Numbered from the stretch's first letter, positions 1 to 7,338 are shown. The stretch is 17,164 bases of DNA from Betaproteobacteria bacterium UBA3031 (GCA_002367635.1 DFDI01000115.1:1-17164); one strand, 5' to 3'. Made by a program: numbers and translations. Notes: a model not told the origin generated them from the letters alone.

Positions 1-588
1 CGACTTGTTTATATGAGCACGACTGGCGTCTACGGCGATTGTATGGGTCAGCACGTGAGCGAAACGCGCAAGGCCAACCCCCAAACAGATCGGGCCCGAA
101 GGCGGCTCGATGCGGAAGCGCAAGTGCGAGCCTGGTCGCAAAGTACGGGGTGTGCGTCAATTATTCTAAGAGTGCCTGGGATCTATGCCTCCGATCGGCT
201 TCCGCTGAATAGGCTTATGAAGAGTTTGCCGACCTTGAGGGCTGACGAGGATAGCTTCTCTAATCACATTAATGCTGACGATTTGGCGCAGATAGTTTTT
301 CTGGCACTTTTTCGGGGTAAGGGTGGTCGAATATATAACTGTATTGATGATTCGAGGATAAAAATTGGCGATTATTTCGATTTGGTTGCGGACAGGGCTA
401 GTCTCCCAAGGCCGAGACGTCTCACTAAGTCTGAAGCGAAGGATGTTTTGCCCGAAATGTTGTGGTCATTTGTCAATGAGTCTCGATTGGTTTTGAATGA
501 TCGGATGAAAAAGGAGCTTAAAGTCCGCTTACAGTACCCTACGGTGCTGGACGGCGTGCCGGCATCAATCAATGTGTCAGATGACTAG
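1..588 (+). CDS. NAD(P)-binding SDR / epimerase-like protein, C-terminal part
   Basis: The frame is open from the first base of the window (it reads RLVY before the first Met), so the 5' end, with the glycine-rich NAD-binding loop, lies outside. The visible part begins with STTGVYGD, which is the serine/threonine strand of extended short-chain dehydrogenases of the YeeZ type. The tyrosine-lysine catalytic pair of classical SDRs is not seen; the matching helix is arginine-rich (TDRARRRLDAEAQ), as in atypical SDRs. ILRVPGIYASDRLPLNRL and HINADDLAQIVFLAL are typical of the substrate-side half. It probably binds a nucleotide cofactor, but the substrate is unknown. The stop lies 1 base before the likely start of the DsbD-alpha gene, suggesting co-transcription. 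Confidence 0.8.
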   Translation, partial: RLVYMSTTGVYGDCMGQHVSETRKANPQTDRARRRLDAEAQVRAWSQSTGCASIILRVPGIYASDRLPLNRLMKSLPTLRADEDSFSNHINADDLAQIVFLALFRGKGGRIYNCIDDSRIKIGDYFDLVADRASLPRPRRLTKSEAKDVLPEMLWSFVNESRLVLNDRMKKELKVRLQYPTVLDGVPASINVSDD

Positions 589-589
589 A

Positions 590-1045
590 ATGCTCATCGT
601 GAATCAATGTATCGTCGCATTGTTGGTTTTTTGCTGTTTTCCCCAGTTTGTTGTGTCTGGTGAGGTTGATGCACCTGGTGCGAGCAACTTTTATACGTTA
701 TCTGCAACGTTATCTAAGGGTAATAAGTTGGCGCTCGCTTACGATATCCACCCTTGTTGCTATTTGTATAAACGTAGTTTTTCTTTTCAAGCGTTAGACT
801 CTGAGGTGATCGTCGGTCATGTTTCATTTCCTGAGTCTTTAAGGCATTACGATGAATTTTTTGGTGATGTAGAGATTTATAGAGGAGAGGTGCTCATTAC
901 TTTGGATCTAGACACTAGTCGAGTTGAGGTGCGAAGCGACTCACTAAGTATCAGCGTTGAGCATCAAGGATGTTCAGACGAGGGTGTTTGTTTCTTGCCT
1001 GATCGTAATGTATTGCGTTTTGCTAGTTTGCCCGGCCTCGAGTGA
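590..1045 (+). CDS. Stand-alone DsbD N-terminal (alpha) domain protein
   Basis: This is a periplasmic thiol-disulfide protein of about 151 residues. A hydrophobic signal peptide (about residues 1-24) precedes one DsbD_N-type immunoglobulin-like domain. Diagnostic stretches are the YLYKRSFSF strand, HYDEFFGDVEIYRGEVLI, and EHQGCSDEGVCFLP, whose two cysteines (128 and 134) match the redox pair of DsbD alpha. Full DsbD continues with an eight-helix membrane domain and a thioredoxin domain. Here the gene stops after the alpha domain and overlaps the next gene by four bases (GTGA). An upstream in-frame ATG at 572 overlaps the SDR gene; 590 gives a better signal peptide. CC at 56-57 sits where E. 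coli DsbD has tyrosines. The electron donor, normally the missing membrane domain, is unknown. Confidence 0.78.
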   Translation: MLIVNQCIVALLVFCCFPQFVVSGEVDAPGASNFYTLSATLSKGNKLALAYDIHPCCYLYKRSFSFQALDSEVIVGHVSFPESLRHYDEFFGDVEIYRGEVLITLDLDTSRVEVRSDSLSISVEHQGCSDEGVCFLPDRNVLRFASLPGLE

Positions 1046-1578
1046 ATAAAGAGGTATTGACAGTGTGGGTGAGGCGCTTGTTGATAGCTTGTGTCGTGAT
1101 TGGGTCGGTAGTGACGGGCATCCTAATGAGCAATACTCGTACAGGCTTAGACGTGAGCGCAGTCAAAGGTGCTCAGAATGCCCAGTTTCAGGACCTTGCT
1201 GGTAATTGGCAGCAGATCTCACATTGGGACGGTAGCTATCGCATCGTTAATTTTTGGGCAACTTGGTGTCCCCCTTGTCTTGAGGAAATCCCTTTATTTG
1301 TTCGACTCCAGGGTGAGTATAAGGATCGTAATGTGACTTTCATTGGGATTGCGGTAGATGATGCTGACCGCGTTCGTGAATTCGTTAGGGATAATGAGAT
1401 CAATTACCCCATATTGATCGGGTCTGGCGACGCGCTTCGCATTTCAGAAATTCTTGGTAACAAAAGATCGGGGTTGCCTTTCACGGTGTTTTTAACCCCT
1501 TCGGGGGACTTAGTCGATATGCATTCTGGCATAGTCCCAGAGTCTAAAGTACGACAATTTGTCGATAAAATCCGTTAA
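1042..1578 (+). CDS. Membrane-anchored TlpA/ResA-type thioredoxin
   Basis: This 178-residue thioredoxin-fold disulfide reductase faces the periplasm. An N-terminal membrane anchor (about residues 9-29) is followed by an AhpC/TSA-Redoxin fold with active site WATWCPPC (cysteines 76 and 79) and the cis-proline loop GLPFTVF (Pro146). Such proteins reduce apocytochrome c haem-binding cysteines or other periplasmic thiols. The start is GTG, overlapping the stop of the DsbD-alpha gene, so the two are translationally coupled and likely partners. From memory of Pseudomonas gene order, a TlpA protein follows full-length dsbD just upstream of aroQ. That suggests this is the same gene rather than a split-off DsbD gamma domain (inference). 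The c-type cytochromes SoxA, SoxX and PetC in the window are plausible clients. Confidence 0.85.
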   Translation: MNKEVLTVWVRRLLIACVVIGSVVTGILMSNTRTGLDVSAVKGAQNAQFQDLAGNWQQISHWDGSYRIVNFWATWCPPCLEEIPLFVRLQGEYKDRNVTFIGIAVDDADRVREFVRDNEINYPILIGSGDALRISEILGNKRSGLPFTVFLTPSGDLVDMHSGIVPESKVRQFVDKIR

Positions 1579-1674
1579 ATTGTGTCTATTTGTCGTTAAA
1601 GTTTGCATCGGGATGGCCGTTGTCCTCTTGGTTGCGTGCTTTCCCCAGGATGACGCTTCTATGGCGGGCCCTTA

Positions 1675-1705
1675 TTGATTAAAGGCATAATAATGCGTGT
1701 ATAAT
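1675..1705 (+). promoter_or_regulatory. Putative sigma70 promoter for aroQ-accBC
   Basis: A perfect TATAAT lies at 1700-1705, preceded by GTG, about 75 bases before aroQ. The best upstream hexamer, TTGATT (1675-1680), is 19 bases away, longer than the ideal 17, so the -35 assignment is weak. The location at the head of the aroQ-accB-accC genes fits. Confidence 0.5.
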
Positions 1706-1780
1706 CGTCGAATATGCAGTTAACTTTCACTAAGTAGAGACCCATTTAACCTTTCTTATACCAAATTTAAGGCCTTAAAT

Positions 1781-2254
1781 ATGTCAAATGAACGTGCACC
1801 ACTAGAGCCCTGCGACATCCTTGTGTTGAATGGCCCAAACCTAAATCTATTGGGCACGCGCGAGCCCGGCTTATACGGTACCGAGACGCTCGATTCCATA
1901 GAAGCGCGAATAGTTTCAAAAGCTCAAGCAGCCACAATGAAATTAGTTTGCTGTCAAACAAATTACGAAGGTGAGTTAGTCAGCCTTATTCAGCAAGTGC
2001 AAACAGCTGGAGCGAAATTTTTGATTATCAATGCTGCAGCCTATACGCACACCAGCATCGCTATTCGTGATGCGATCTCGGCCGTTGATGTCCCTTTTGT
2101 TGAAGTTCATTTATCGAATATCTACAAGCGCGAACACTTTCGTCATCATTCGTACCTTAGCGACAAGGCTGAGGCGGTGATTTGCGGGCTGGGCGCTATG
2201 GGTTATGACGTTGCGTTGGATTATGTATTAGAAAAACTGAAGGGAAGTCTGTAA
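1781..2254 (+). CDS. aroQ: 3-dehydroquinate dehydratase, type II
   Basis: AroQ is the cytosolic type II dehydroquinase of the shikimate pathway, converting 3-dehydroquinate to 3-dehydroshikimate. The 157-residue length is normal for the small dodecameric family. Landmarks are the N-terminal strand VLNGPNLNLLGTREPGLYG, which carries the catalytic tyrosine on the lid loop, the substrate-binding NAAAYTHTS, and EVHLSNIYKREHFRHHSY with the catalytic histidine. The protein has about nine residues before the usual start of the fold, and no strong ribosome-binding site is visible. The stop and the accB start share one base (TAATG). The aroQ-accB-accC order is standard in gammaproteobacteria. Confidence 0.95.
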   Translation: MSNERAPLEPCDILVLNGPNLNLLGTREPGLYGTETLDSIEARIVSKAQAATMKLVCCQTNYEGELVSLIQQVQTAGAKFLIINAAAYTHTSIAIRDAISAVDVPFVEVHLSNIYKREHFRHHSYLSDKAEAVICGLGAMGYDVALDYVLEKLKGSL

Positions 2255-2700
2255 TGGATCTACGAAAATTAAAAAAATTAATTGATCTTGTCCAGGAGTC
2301 TGGGATTGAGGAGCTGGAAATCACAGAAGGTGAGGAGAGAGTTCGAATTAATAGTGGGAACAAAGCGCCGATTTCGTCGTATAAACCGGCGCCGATGGCT
2401 CATGTGGCCGCACCGATTGGTCAGCCAGTGGCGGCTGCGGTTGTTGAGGCGATTCCTGCGGATGAAGGATTTGTAATGAAGTCACCTATGGTGGGCACGT
2501 TTTACCGTGCCTCGAACCCGGAATCTGCTTCATTTGTTGAGCTCGGCCAAACGGTTTCCGAGGGCGAGACGTTGTGTATTATCGAGGCAATGAAGCTGCT
2601 CAATGAAATTGAATCAGAGAAATCCGGTGTTATTAAAAAAATTCTTGTTGAAAATGGACAACCGATTGAATACGGCCAGCCGCTTTTTGTGATCGCCTAG
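2254..2700 (+). CDS. accB: Biotin carboxyl carrier protein of acetyl-CoA carboxylase
   Basis: BCCP carries the biotin that AccC carboxylates and AccAD uses to make malonyl-CoA for fatty acid synthesis. The 148-residue protein has the expected three parts. An N-terminal segment (MDLRKLKKLIDLVQESGIEE) is followed by an Ala/Pro-rich linker (about residues 38-68) and a C-terminal biotinyl domain. The biotinylated lysine is Lys114 in EAMKLLNEIE, and the thumb region is MVGTFYRASNPES. It is translationally coupled to aroQ. A 72-base gap separates it from accC. Confidence 0.96.
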   Translation: MDLRKLKKLIDLVQESGIEELEITEGEERVRINSGNKAPISSYKPAPMAHVAAPIGQPVAAAVVEAIPADEGFVMKSPMVGTFYRASNPESASFVELGQTVSEGETLCIIEAMKLLNEIESEKSGVIKKILVENGQPIEYGQPLFVIA

Positions 2701-2772
2701 CCAAGATATGAAGCTTGATAGATCTAGATTGTATAGGTTTAAGAAATTGGATAATGGGGTGTAAAAACGTTT

Positions 2773-4116
2773 ATGTTTGAAAAGATTTTAATTGCGAATC
2801 GGGGCGAGATCGCTTTGAGAATTCAGCGGGCATGTAGGGAGATGGGTATCAAAACCGTGGCCGTCCATTCTGAGGCGGATGCAGAAGCCAAGTACGTGCG
2901 CCTTGCGGACGAGTCTGTATGTATCGGCCCAGCTTCGAGTGCGGACTCCTATCTTAATGTCCCCGCAATCATTAGCGCGGCTGAAGTCACTGATGCGCAA
3001 GCGATTCACCCAGGCTATGGGTTTTTGTCGGAGAATGCCGATTTCGCTGAGAGGGTTGAGCAAAGTGGTTTTGTTTTTATTGGACCAAAACCAGAAACGA
3101 TCCGCCTAATGGGAGATAAAGTCAGCGCAAAAGTGATGATGATCAAAGCCGGCATACCTGTTGTCCCCGGAAGCGTGGGCGCTCTTCCTGATGATCCGAA
3201 GGAGGTTATTGGTATTGCCCGAGATATTGGTTACCCCGTTATCATAAAGGCCTCGGGGGGTGGAGGCGGTCGCGGAATGAGGGTTGTTCATACCGAAGCG
3301 GCATTGGTTAATGCGGTGAACATGACAAAACAAGAAGCTCAAGTCGCCTTCGGCAATCCAACTGTTTACATGGAAAAATTTTTAGAGTATCCACGGCATA
3401 TTGAAGTGCAAGTTCTGGCCGATCAACATAAGCACGCTGTATATTTGGGCGATAGGGATTGTTCCTTGCAGCGACGTCATCAAAAGGTAATTGAAGAGGC
3501 GCCGGCGCCGCATATTCGCCCTAGGGAGAGAGTAAAAATTGGGGAGAAATGTGTAGACGCATGCCGAAAAATCGGATATCGAGGTGCCGGAACGTTCGAG
3601 TTTTTATATGAGAATGGAAAATTCTATTTCATTGAAATGAATACGAGGGTGCAAGTGGAGCACCCTGTAACCGAAATGATTACGGGTATCGATATCGTAA
3701 AAACTCAAATTTCTATTGCGTTTGGAGATAAATTGCCTTTTAGGCAAAAAGATATTCAATTTAGGGGGCACGCAGTTGAGTGCAGGATCAATGCGGAGCA
3801 TCCCTTTAAATTTACGCCATCACCAGGAAGGATTACTACGCTCCATATCCCTGGCGGACCTGGTATTCGGGTAGATTCGCATGTATATCAGAATTATTTT
3901 GTGCCGTCACACTATGATTCTCTAATCGGTAAGGTAATCGCGCACGGGGATACCCGAGCGCAAGCGCTTGTTAAGATGGGAGTTGCTTTATCTGAGATGG
4001 TTGTCGAGGGGATTCAAACCAATATTCCGCTGCATCGTGAATTGGTGTCCGATGCAAAGTTCATCGAGGGTGGTGTAAACATTCATTATCTCGAGAAAAA
4101 ACTCGATAACGCTTAG
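2773..4116 (+). CDS. accC: Acetyl-CoA carboxylase biotin carboxylase subunit
   Basis: This ATP-grasp enzyme carboxylates biotin on AccB with bicarbonate and ATP. Its 447 residues match the family length. In order it shows the N-terminal fold (ILIANRGEIALRI, GYGFLSENADFAE), the ATP-binding lysines 116 and 159, the glycine-rich lid KASGGGGGRGMRVV, and the catalytic strand IEMNTRVQVEHPVTE (Glu288, Arg292). These residue numbers coincide with E. coli AccC, which supports the ATG chosen. A G-rich stretch, GGGGTG at 2757-2762, could serve as the ribosome-binding site. No residue of the active site appears lost. Confidence 0.97.
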   Translation: MFEKILIANRGEIALRIQRACREMGIKTVAVHSEADAEAKYVRLADESVCIGPASSADSYLNVPAIISAAEVTDAQAIHPGYGFLSENADFAERVEQSGFVFIGPKPETIRLMGDKVSAKVMMIKAGIPVVPGSVGALPDDPKEVIGIARDIGYPVIIKASGGGGGRGMRVVHTEAALVNAVNMTKQEAQVAFGNPTVYMEKFLEYPRHIEVQVLADQHKHAVYLGDRDCSLQRRHQKVIEEAPAPHIRPRERVKIGEKCVDACRKIGYRGAGTFEFLYENGKFYFIEMNTRVQVEHPVTEMITGIDIVKTQISIAFGDKLPFRQKDIQFRGHAVECRINAEHPFKFTPSPGRITTLHIPGGPGIRVDSHVYQNYFVPSHYDSLIGKVIAHGDTRAQALVKMGVALSEMVVEGIQTNIPLHRELVSDAKFIEGGVNIHYLEKKLDNA

Positions 4117-4152
4117 TTTGCACATCTTCACCTATATTCTTGCGACTCAATT

Positions 4153-5049
4153 ATGGCTTGGCAGGCATTAGAGTTTGAGGTTTCAGGGGCCGATGTGGAG
4201 GCTTTGAGCGATGCGTTGTTTGACGCTGGGGCTCTATCGATCGATGTCACAGATGCGGATGAGGGGTCAGTCAAAGAGAGAGCGATCTATCTCGAGCCAG
4301 GAGAGGAGATTCTACTGTCATGGGGATACAATCTGGTTGTTGGGCTTTTTGATAAGGATATCGAAGTTGCCGACATATTTTCCTTCGTATCTGATGTCCT
4401 GCAACCCTTACAGTTGTCGCCGCCTCAAACGCGCCTTGTTGATGATCAAGATTGGGTTCGTTTAACACAGCAACAATTTCAACCCATTCAAATCACAAAG
4501 CGCTTACAAATCTCACCGAGTTGGTCGGCCGTTAAAGTTACGTCAGAAATCAATATCATTCTTGATCCGGGCCTCGCATTTGGTACAGGGAGTCATCCTA
4601 CGACACAGCTTTGCTTGCATTGGTTAGAGAGCAATTTGGTTTCCGGGCAAGCGGTCATAGACTATGGATGTGGGTCTGGGGTTTTAGGAATAGCCGCAAA
4701 GATGTTCGGTGCAGGCAGGGTGGTTGGAATCGATATAGATGAAGATGCGTTAGCCGCATCTCAGTACAATGCGCTTAGAAACGAGGTTGACTTGGAGGTG
4801 GTTCCTGCGGGTGACAGTTTTAACGAGCAAGTAGATATAGTTATTGCAAATATTCTGCCGTCACCTTTAAAGGTCTTGGCGCCACTATTGAGCCAACTGG
4901 TTAAGCCGGGAGGAGATATTGTGTTGTCAGGTATTCTAGTGAGTCATGAACAAGAGTTGCTTAGTATTTATGGGCAATGGTTTGAAATGAGCACATTTCA
5001 AACTATGGATGATTGGGTTTGCCTGCAAGGCACCAAGCTGAGTTCATAA
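4153..5049 (+). CDS. prmA: Ribosomal protein L11 methyltransferase
   Basis: PrmA trimethylates amino groups of ribosomal protein L11 using S-adenosylmethionine. The 298-residue protein has the small N-terminal L11-recognition domain (about residues 1-100) and a class I methyltransferase domain. That domain shows the PrmA signature DPGLAFGTGSHPTT (138-151), the SAM-binding loop DYGCGSG (170-176) with acidic GIDID (192-196), and the catalytic ANILPSPL (232-239). It follows accC by 36 bases, the standard order in Pseudomonas and relatives. Four bases separate it from the DUF3426 gene. Confidence 0.96.
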   Translation: MAWQALEFEVSGADVEALSDALFDAGALSIDVTDADEGSVKERAIYLEPGEEILLSWGYNLVVGLFDKDIEVADIFSFVSDVLQPLQLSPPQTRLVDDQDWVRLTQQQFQPIQITKRLQISPSWSAVKVTSEINIILDPGLAFGTGSHPTTQLCLHWLESNLVSGQAVIDYGCGSGVLGIAAKMFGAGRVVGIDIDEDALAASQYNALRNEVDLEVVPAGDSFNEQVDIVIANILPSPLKVLAPLLSQLVKPGGDIVLSGILVSHEQELLSIYGQWFEMSTFQTMDDWVCLQGTKLSS

Positions 5050-5053
5050 CGCT

Positions 5054-5929
5054 ATGGAATTATTTCTTGTCTGCCCAAAATGCGCACATTTGTTTGGGTC
5101 GACTTCAGCGCGACTCATCGAACAATCCGGTCGTGTTGATTGTCCCTCTTGTAATAACTCTTTTGATGGTTACGCTCATTATCGTTTTGATGTTGTAGAT
5201 GAACCTGTAAGGGTGATGCTAGGCGAGCTAATAAAAGAGAAGAGTCTGCCTGATCAGCGCCACAGATTGGATTCGTCTAGACCAAACAAGTTTAAGAGGG
5301 CGATCGAGATTAAAGAGGTTGTGTTGCCGGATGCGACTGAGCAAGAGGTTCGCTCAAACGTTAATGCAAATTTGTACGAGGCCGTGTTTTCGCCTCTCCC
5401 CGTTTTAAAGTCGCGGTGGTGGTATGCGAATATCATGTTCTTTTTAATTTTTATATCAATGGTAACCTTGGGTTTTAATCGGCAGATATATGCTAACAAT
5501 ACTCAGATTGGTCAATGGGCTTTAAGCGTATGTGACAGTCTTGGTTGTGAGGCCGGCGCGCCAAGACGCATTGATGATCTAAGGTTGATTGGGACGGATC
5601 TAACAGTTAGGCCCGACTTCGGGGAATCTTTTTACCATTTTCGTGCGACGATTCAGAACGTCGGGAAACAGCGACTGCAGTTCCCGGCAGTGGAGTTGAA
5701 ATTGACTGATGCTCAAGGCCGAATTGTCACGAGTCGAGTCATTTATCCGAGTGAGTATGTTGCGGAGGTTACTCAAGTGGGGATAGAAGCTAAGGGCGAA
5801 CAACAATTGAACTTAATGCTTCTTATTGACGGCGCTCCTCCGGTAGCCTTTGATAGTTATCTGTTCTATCCAAAAAAGAATGGACTTAAGTTGCGTGAAG
5901 TCTTTAGTGTTTATGCGCGTGTAGATTAA
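5054..5929 (+). CDS. Zinc-ribbon, DUF3426 membrane protein
   Basis: This is a 291-residue protein of unknown function. It starts with an MJ0042-type zinc ribbon (CPKC at 7-10 and CPSC at 30-33). A charged low-complexity stretch follows (about 45-115), then one transmembrane helix (about 122-142). The C-terminal DUF3426 domain opens with CDSLGCEAGAPRRIDDLRL, and the body ending YPSEYVAEV is typical. By the usual topology the zinc ribbon is cytoplasmic and the DUF3426 domain periplasmic. It directly follows prmA, as in other gammaproteobacteria, where dusB and fis normally come next; those are absent here. No function is assigned beyond the domains. Confidence 0.85.
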   Translation: MELFLVCPKCAHLFGSTSARLIEQSGRVDCPSCNNSFDGYAHYRFDVVDEPVRVMLGELIKEKSLPDQRHRLDSSRPNKFKRAIEIKEVVLPDATEQEVRSNVNANLYEAVFSPLPVLKSRWWYANIMFFLIFISMVTLGFNRQIYANNTQIGQWALSVCDSLGCEAGAPRRIDDLRLIGTDLTVRPDFGESFYHFRATIQNVGKQRLQFPAVELKLTDAQGRIVTSRVIYPSEYVAEVTQVGIEAKGEQQLNLMLLIDGAPPVAFDSYLFYPKKNGLKLREVFSVYARVD

Positions 5930-5945
5930 AATTTTTGGAGTGACA

Positions 5946-6329
5946 ATGTTAAATAGTGAAAAGATAAAGTTTAGTGAGACGCATCAGTGGATCTGCCTCA
6001 ATGAGGGAGATGTTGCGTCGATAGGGATAAGTGATTACGCTCAAACTTCACTTGGAGACGTCGTCTACGTTGAGCTGCCTTCGCTGGGCTCTGTATTCGA
6101 ATCCGGCGAGCAATGTGGGGTTGTTGAGTCGGTGAAAACCGCATCTGATCTATTTATCCCGGTGGCTGGAGAGGTCATCGCGGTTAATGAGTTATTGAGA
6201 GAGCGGCCTGAATTAATTAATGAGTTGCCTCAAGAGACATGGATATTTAAAGTCAAAGTGATGGATGTGGGATTGATTGAGGCGCTAATGAGTCAAGCTC
6301 AATACCTTGAGTTTGTAGAGAAAGAATAG
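5946..6329 (+). CDS. gcvH: Glycine cleavage system H protein
   Basis: GcvH is the lipoylated carrier that shuttles the methylamine group between the P, T and L proteins of the glycine cleavage system. The 127-residue sequence aligns along its full length with canonical GcvH: FSETHQWICL, GISDYAQTSLGDVVYVELP, the lipoylation site VESVKTASD (Lys64), and VNELLRERPELIN. The ATG at 5946 is preferred over the in-frame GTG at 5940, because GGAG (5937-5940) sits five bases upstream of the ATG. No gcvT or gcvP is in the window. A lipoate-binding protein of the sHdr sulfur pathway (LbpA) is a related alternative given the sox neighbours, but the sequence looks like ordinary GcvH. Confidence 0.93.
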   Translation: MLNSEKIKFSETHQWICLNEGDVASIGISDYAQTSLGDVVYVELPSLGSVFESGEQCGVVESVKTASDLFIPVAGEVIAVNELLRERPELINELPQETWIFKVKVMDVGLIEALMSQAQYLEFVEKE

Positions 6330-6397
6330 ACTTTGTTTTGTTCTTAATATAGATGTAATCAGTTATGGGATTGGTTTAATGATTAATGGTGACGTGC

Positions 6398-6484
6398 ATG
6401 AAGATTAAAATAACAATCATGGAAAGACTATTGTTTCTTGCGGTTTTAGGATTGCTTTTGAAATTTGCATTGATGCAAATGTGA
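6398..6484 (+). CDS. Possible 28-residue membrane peptide
   Basis: Between gcvH and the converging soxA lies a short frame of 28 codons. Three basic residues at its start are followed by a hydrophobic segment (LLFLAVLGLLLKFALM), enough for one short membrane helix. GGTGA (6388-6392) stands five bases before the ATG and could act as ribosome-binding site. The last codons coincide with one arm of a perfect palindrome. I recognise no family. It could be a small membrane protein or a chance frame in AT-rich intergenic DNA. Confidence 0.25.
   Translation: MKIKITIMERLLFLAVLGLLLKFALMQM
6463..6480. repeat. Perfect 18-bp palindrome between gcvH and soxA
   Basis: ATTTGCAT and its exact reverse complement ATGCAAAT are separated by TG. 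As a hairpin it would have seven base pairs and a TTGA loop. No run of T follows on either strand, so a classical intrinsic terminator is not supported. It could be a protein-binding site or a weak 3'-end structure where the converging transcripts meet. Confidence 0.5.
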
Positions 6485-6501
6485 AAGGCGAGCTTCTCAA
6501 T

Positions 6502-7329
6502 TTAGCGACGGTAGACGGATGATTGCAGGGGCAATCCGTTGCTCAGGTAGGAATGAAAGAACTCCAGGTTGTTAAGTGTTTCGCTTCCAGATTCAAATGC
6601 GACAGCGCCTACAGCCTCCATGCAGCGTTGATATCTCATCTGTAGGGTGTAGAGACGTTCTCCGCCTCGAAATACGGGAAAATGAACAGCCTGCCCAATA
6701 GTTGGAGACAGGAGCTCATCTCGAAAATAGCGCCCCCCATGCGTTAGGTGACAGGATGCGCAGGCTAAATTATATTGACCAATGCGTTTAAAGTAGAGAG
6801 ACTTGCCGAGCTCATACTTAGTTAAGGCTTGTGCGTTGGGCACTTCAATTTGCATCAACATCCCGTCTGATAAAGATCTCGCGTAAGCGCTTAGAGCTCC
6901 CATAGTTTCGGGGTCCACATAACTCATCCGTGTTTCTCCGTTTCGCTCCAGACAAAAATTGAGCGCCATTTCAAACGTGACCACTTGTTCGTGTGTCGTA
7001 TCGTAGTAAGGGAATGTTCCAGCGACGTTAGTCCCTTTGTTGCCAAAGCAATTCGCAAATGTTTGCCCATTCTTAAAAGGTGTTTCCCAGACTTTTTTCC
7101 CTTGGTCAACCATCTCTTGGAACGGTGGGAAATCCATTATGCTTTCGTATTGATTAAGAGCATCTTCGCTTAACATCATAGAGCCGTAAATGTATTGCGA
7201 TATGGGTACGTCAGGGATGTTTCCTGCGAAAGTAGCTAAAAAAAGCTGACGGTCTTCTTCTGGATTACTCCAAGCCTGAGGGGAGGCAATGAAAATTATT
7301 AGAGCTGTAAGGTGTTGGAGGAGGCGCAT
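6502..7329 (-). CDS. soxA: Sulfur-oxidation c-type cytochrome SoxA
   Basis: SoxA, with SoxX, forms the periplasmic cytochrome that oxidatively joins thiosulfate to the SoxY carrier cysteine. The 275-residue precursor has a signal peptide (about 1-21). The first cytochrome domain has lost its haem site: instead of CXXCH it has cysteines 94 and 126, which in single-haem SoxA proteins form a disulfide. The second domain keeps haem motif CASCH (190-194) and the active-site cysteine in RYQRCMEA (Cys236), which is the haem ligand and persulfide site in the family. This is therefore a one-haem SoxA. It is the last gene of the moaC-soxXYZA run, nine bases after soxZ. Confidence 0.94.
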   Translation of the reverse strand: MRLLQHLTALIIFIASPQAWSNPEEDRQLFLATFAGNIPDVPISQYIYGSMMLSEDALNQYESIMDFPPFQEMVDQGKKVWETPFKNGQTFANCFGNKGTNVAGTFPYYDTTHEQVVTFEMALNFCLERNGETRMSYVDPETMGALSAYARSLSDGMLMQIEVPNAQALTKYELGKSLYFKRIGQYNLACASCHLTHGGRYFRDELLSPTIGQAVHFPVFRGGERLYTLQMRYQRCMEAVGAVAFESGSETLNNLEFFHSYLSNGLPLQSSVYRR

Positions 7330-7338
7330 GGAGGTAAC

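Noticed and set aside
1042..1578. The TlpA gene as a split-off DsbD gamma domain
   Set aside because: It has its own membrane anchor and TlpA/Redoxin-type features; a separate TlpA gene in this slot is expected from related gene orders as I recall them.
5946..6329. Calling the GcvH-like protein LbpA of the sHdr pathway
   Set aside because: Motifs along the whole protein match canonical GcvH, and no shdr or lipoate-ligase gene is in the window.
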